From positions 1 to 55,325 of the forward strand of contig JBNGIS010020695.1 in assembly GCA_049999725.1 (NCBI GenBank): a stretch of 55,325 bases of DNA, in the 5' to 3' direction. The position numbers and the translations under genes were made by a program. Every line of letters starts with the position of its first letter. Position 1 is the first letter of the stretch. The notes beneath the pieces are model-generated. The model saw only the letters and a list, made by a program, of their open reading frames with translations. It was not told the origin of the DNA and did no database searches. The stretch comes from Haplomitrium mnioides. Taxonomy: Eukaryota; Marchantiophyta; Haplomitriopsida; Calobryales. Shown in pieces: positions 53,040 through 55,325 of the stretch.

Positions 53040-54018
53040 TTAAGAATCAGGTAGATGAAGTCGACATGCAGTAGCTGATCCACCTTTTGATTGACCATTA
53101 GGGATATCATGGGGTTTCAGCCAGTATTGCTTCTGCCTCAATGGTGCAGCCGTAGCCTTTAGATTAATTTGATGCTCTCCAAATTCCCTCAGTACTCCTT
53201 GGAGGTCGGAATGATGCCATACGAACAAATCCTGGTAATTGTTCAGTACTTGGGTCAAGCTTCTTTCTCTCTTGCGGCTGAGTCTGAAAATGATTTGGAA
53301 AGTTTTCCTTGACAAGATGTCCACTATGTAGTATTGGTCCGTTTTAGTTACGTTGATTTTGAGATGGTCTTGTGCTTCTTTTTTTGATCCATGATTCTCT
53401 GCATCTTTGCCAATTGTATTCACCAGGGAAGGAGTGGTTGGATCAATATCCCATGTCCGCTCGACTTGATATACAGGTACCTCCATTTCCCCTTTGATGT
53501 TATGTAAACTGCTTAGCATGTTCTCTTTGGTCATCTGTTCTAGATATTTCACCCACAGAGTGCCCTCAAAGTTGAAATCATCTTTGATACTCCCATTGAT
53601 GTCATAGACCTCGTCTACACTAGTTTCCCCCTGATGCGGTGATAGCCTATAGTGCACTATAGTTTTAGGTTCTCTCAACCTTAACATTTGGGTCCTCCAG
53701 CCGTGGGTTACTTTAGCTCTATAGAGCCATGGTTTTCCGATTACAGCAGGGTAGGGTGACGTGTTGGCAAACCTAGTCACTAGATAGTCCTATGTAGGTC
53801 GAAACGTTGGTTGACGCCCCCAATAGTTTTACTTTGGATCTATCTGTCACCCTCATAATCTGGCCTATAGCCTCAAAGGTCCTATAACCCAGTTGGTGTG
53901 CTATTTGTTCCACCATTATGTTTACTTCCATGCCTCTGTCCACCGGAACCATGGTCAAGATGCAACCCACAATTTGGATGTCAATTTCTAGGGCTCCTTG
54001 ATCTTCACATAACATCAT
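53040..54018 (-). pseudogene. Element E protease and protease-RT linker
   Basis: 53773-54018: a protease-like domain, GALEIDIQIVGCILTMVPVD then RGMEVNIMVEQIAHQLGYRT (the active-site D-S/G-G is changed to D-R-G). 53040-53780: NTSPYPAVIGKPWLYRAKVT, with RLREPKTIVHYRLS (end of protease), then a long linker to RT. Confidence 0.75.
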
Positions 54019-54960
54019 TACATTGGCCAGGTTTCCTACTAGTGGTAATCACCTCCTTCGCCTTGGTCCTATTAGAAATTCCCTTAATTGACGCCGAGAT
54101 GGGGTTGTCTTTGATCAGTTGTCCCATAGTAGTGGTGATATGACAATCCCGTACATCTTGCTTAATGTTGTAGGGTGCATGTTCTCCACCTTGGAGCTTT
54201 TGCCTCCAGTGCATCTTCCTTCTTCAACAAATTTCTTAGTGTTTTGGTTACCACCTTCTATGCGTCTGCCTCCTCGAGTGCTTCCAATTGTTTTTGGGCA
54301 TTCTCCTCCTACCTTGAGTAAAACAGCTTTGGGTGATCCTTCTAATAATCTGAATCCTCATTTGTTAGAATCCGGTCATCTAGCTCGGATCTTCTCCTCT
54401 ACGAGGTGGGCTTTTCTTTCTTTTGGAAACTACTTTTTTTCCTCTTAGCTCCTCTCATGGTGACCCTATAGCAGCCTTTGACTAATGGTGTTTCCCATCT
54501 AAGCAACTCAATGGTATGTTCCCATTTCGTGAGAATACATTGCACATTGGCAATGGCCCCTTTTGTTGGTGCAATACCAGAATGCAAAGGTGGTCATGCT
54601 GCCTCTAGATAATGTGTGACAGGGCATGCCATGGTGAGTTCCTTTTTACAAAAGGTGTAAATTTTTGTTGGTATTCCCTAGCTTTGCTTCTTGGGCTCCA
54701 AACATCTGGTAGAAATATGCCCGGGTTGCCCACAGTTTCAGCATACCATAATGCATGTGCGGTTATCCCTTTCTCCTATTGTATTGTCTGGTTGTTGCTG
54801 ACTCCATCCACCTTGTTGACTTAGCCCAAACATCACGGGTCGGCTCATCAAATTTTGTGAGGCACTGGTGTGGGAGCACGGTTGCTGACAGAGAATCAGA
54901 AGTAGCTCGAATAAGTTCTCTTCTGAGCAGTGGAGTAAGAAGGAAATGGTAAAGCTTTAA
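54019..54960 (-). pseudogene. gag: Element E gag C-terminus with zinc knuckle
   Basis: On the minus strand a CX2CX4HX4C knuckle is encoded at 54743-54702 (the block after the interrupting stop reads NCGQPGHISTRC). The second position within CX2C is a stop codon (TGA). Downstream are the segments MHSGIAPTKGAIANVQCILT and DCHITTTMGQLIKDNPISAS. No LTR lies within the window. Confidence 0.7.
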
Positions 54961-55325
54961 GTTTTGGATTAATGAGTGTAGAATTGTAAGATGTAAGAAT
55001 AAGAGGAATTAATCGGAATTAAAGGATGATCGTTTGCTGTGCGAAGAAGGAGATGATTGGTAATCATCCGATACGGAGTGGAAGCTCTACGAATGAAAGG
55101 TAAGATTGATTAGTGTTGAAGGCTTCTGAAGGAATCGAATGTCGTAAAATTTAAGGAATAAAATCTGCGAAGCGAATTCTTGAGAAGGAATGATCAACGG
55201 ATTGGTTAAGAGGAAGGTTCGTTGGCACGGAGTTTTCGGATGGCAAATGAAGGTGTTTATGGAGAATTGAGGCAATGCTGCGGATAGATTTGCCTGAGTA
55301 CCTGGTGTGGAAACGCTCCTACTGC
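54961..55325. other. Right edge of window, no gene identified
   Basis: This is probably the continuing 5' part of element E (gag or leader). A 62-codon minus frame at 55087-55275 has no motif I recognise. Confidence 0.45.

Larger units (their letters stand above)
50945..55325 (-). mobile_element. Ty3/gypsy element E, minus strand, incomplete
   Basis: A relative of fragment D. From right to left: gag with a zinc knuckle (54702-54743), protease, RT, RNase H and integrase. Integrase homology ends near 50945, so the C-terminus and 3' LTR are lacking. The 5' end would lie beyond the window's right edge. Frames are broken throughout. Confidence 0.88.

Noticed and set aside
1-55325. tRNA, rRNA or other structured RNA genes
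   Set aside because: I looked for tRNA-like arms and found only the tRNA-complementary primer-binding sites next to LTRs.

Overview
The window looks like intergenic nuclear DNA of a plant with a large, transposon-rich genome. The evidence is several plant-type Ty1/copia and Ty3/gypsy LTR retrotransposons (chromodomain integrases, tRNA-iMet-type primer-binding sites, YVDD reverse transcriptases), nested insertion, heavy decay by transition mutations, GT-AG introns and AT-rich spacers. I cannot fix the lineage from sequence alone. I see no tRNA, rRNA or intact host gene, and nothing bacterial.

Layout. 1-6014 (+) is a Ty1/copia element (Copia-1) lacking its 5' end. 6015-7830 is AT-rich and non-coding. 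7831-9660 (-) is a Ty3 fragment (D). 11.2-13.87 kb (+) is a decayed Ty3 pol (C). 15118-16978 (+) is a truncated chromovirus (A). 17485-22154 (+) is a complete but dead chromovirus (B) with LTRs and an imperfect target duplication. 22681-34790 (-) is a related chromovirus (G). A second, nearly intact Copia-1-family element (Copia-2, 23841-31169, +) is inserted inside G's integrase with a perfect 5-bp duplication (CAAAG). About 36.3-41.9 kb (-) is a different Ty1/copia element (F), cut at its 3' end. 50.94-55.3 kb (-) is a Ty3 element (E) related to D.

Between F and E, at about 42.8-50.5 kb, lies the most unusual part. A decayed multi-exon gene or element on the + strand (about 45740-49857) ends in what reads as a beta-class DNA N4/N6 methyltransferase domain: a motif-IV-like site, then motif X, then motif I at the C terminus. 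Two of its introns are mostly tandem arrays of a 24-bp unit built on the 20-bp perfect palindrome AGTCCATGCGCGCATGGACT. Arrays with the same core but other periods (52 bp, about 38 bp) lie on both sides, so the block may be one large unit.

The other uncommon structure is in the Copia-1/2 family. Between the conserved IYM and YGLKQ blocks of the reverse transcriptase, where relatives have a short linker, both copies carry about 170-180 in-frame residues built from repeats of the quasi-palindromic DNA motif GGACCTTTAGTCC (peptide GP-x-V-P). All protein calls come from reading translations by eye; no database search was possible.
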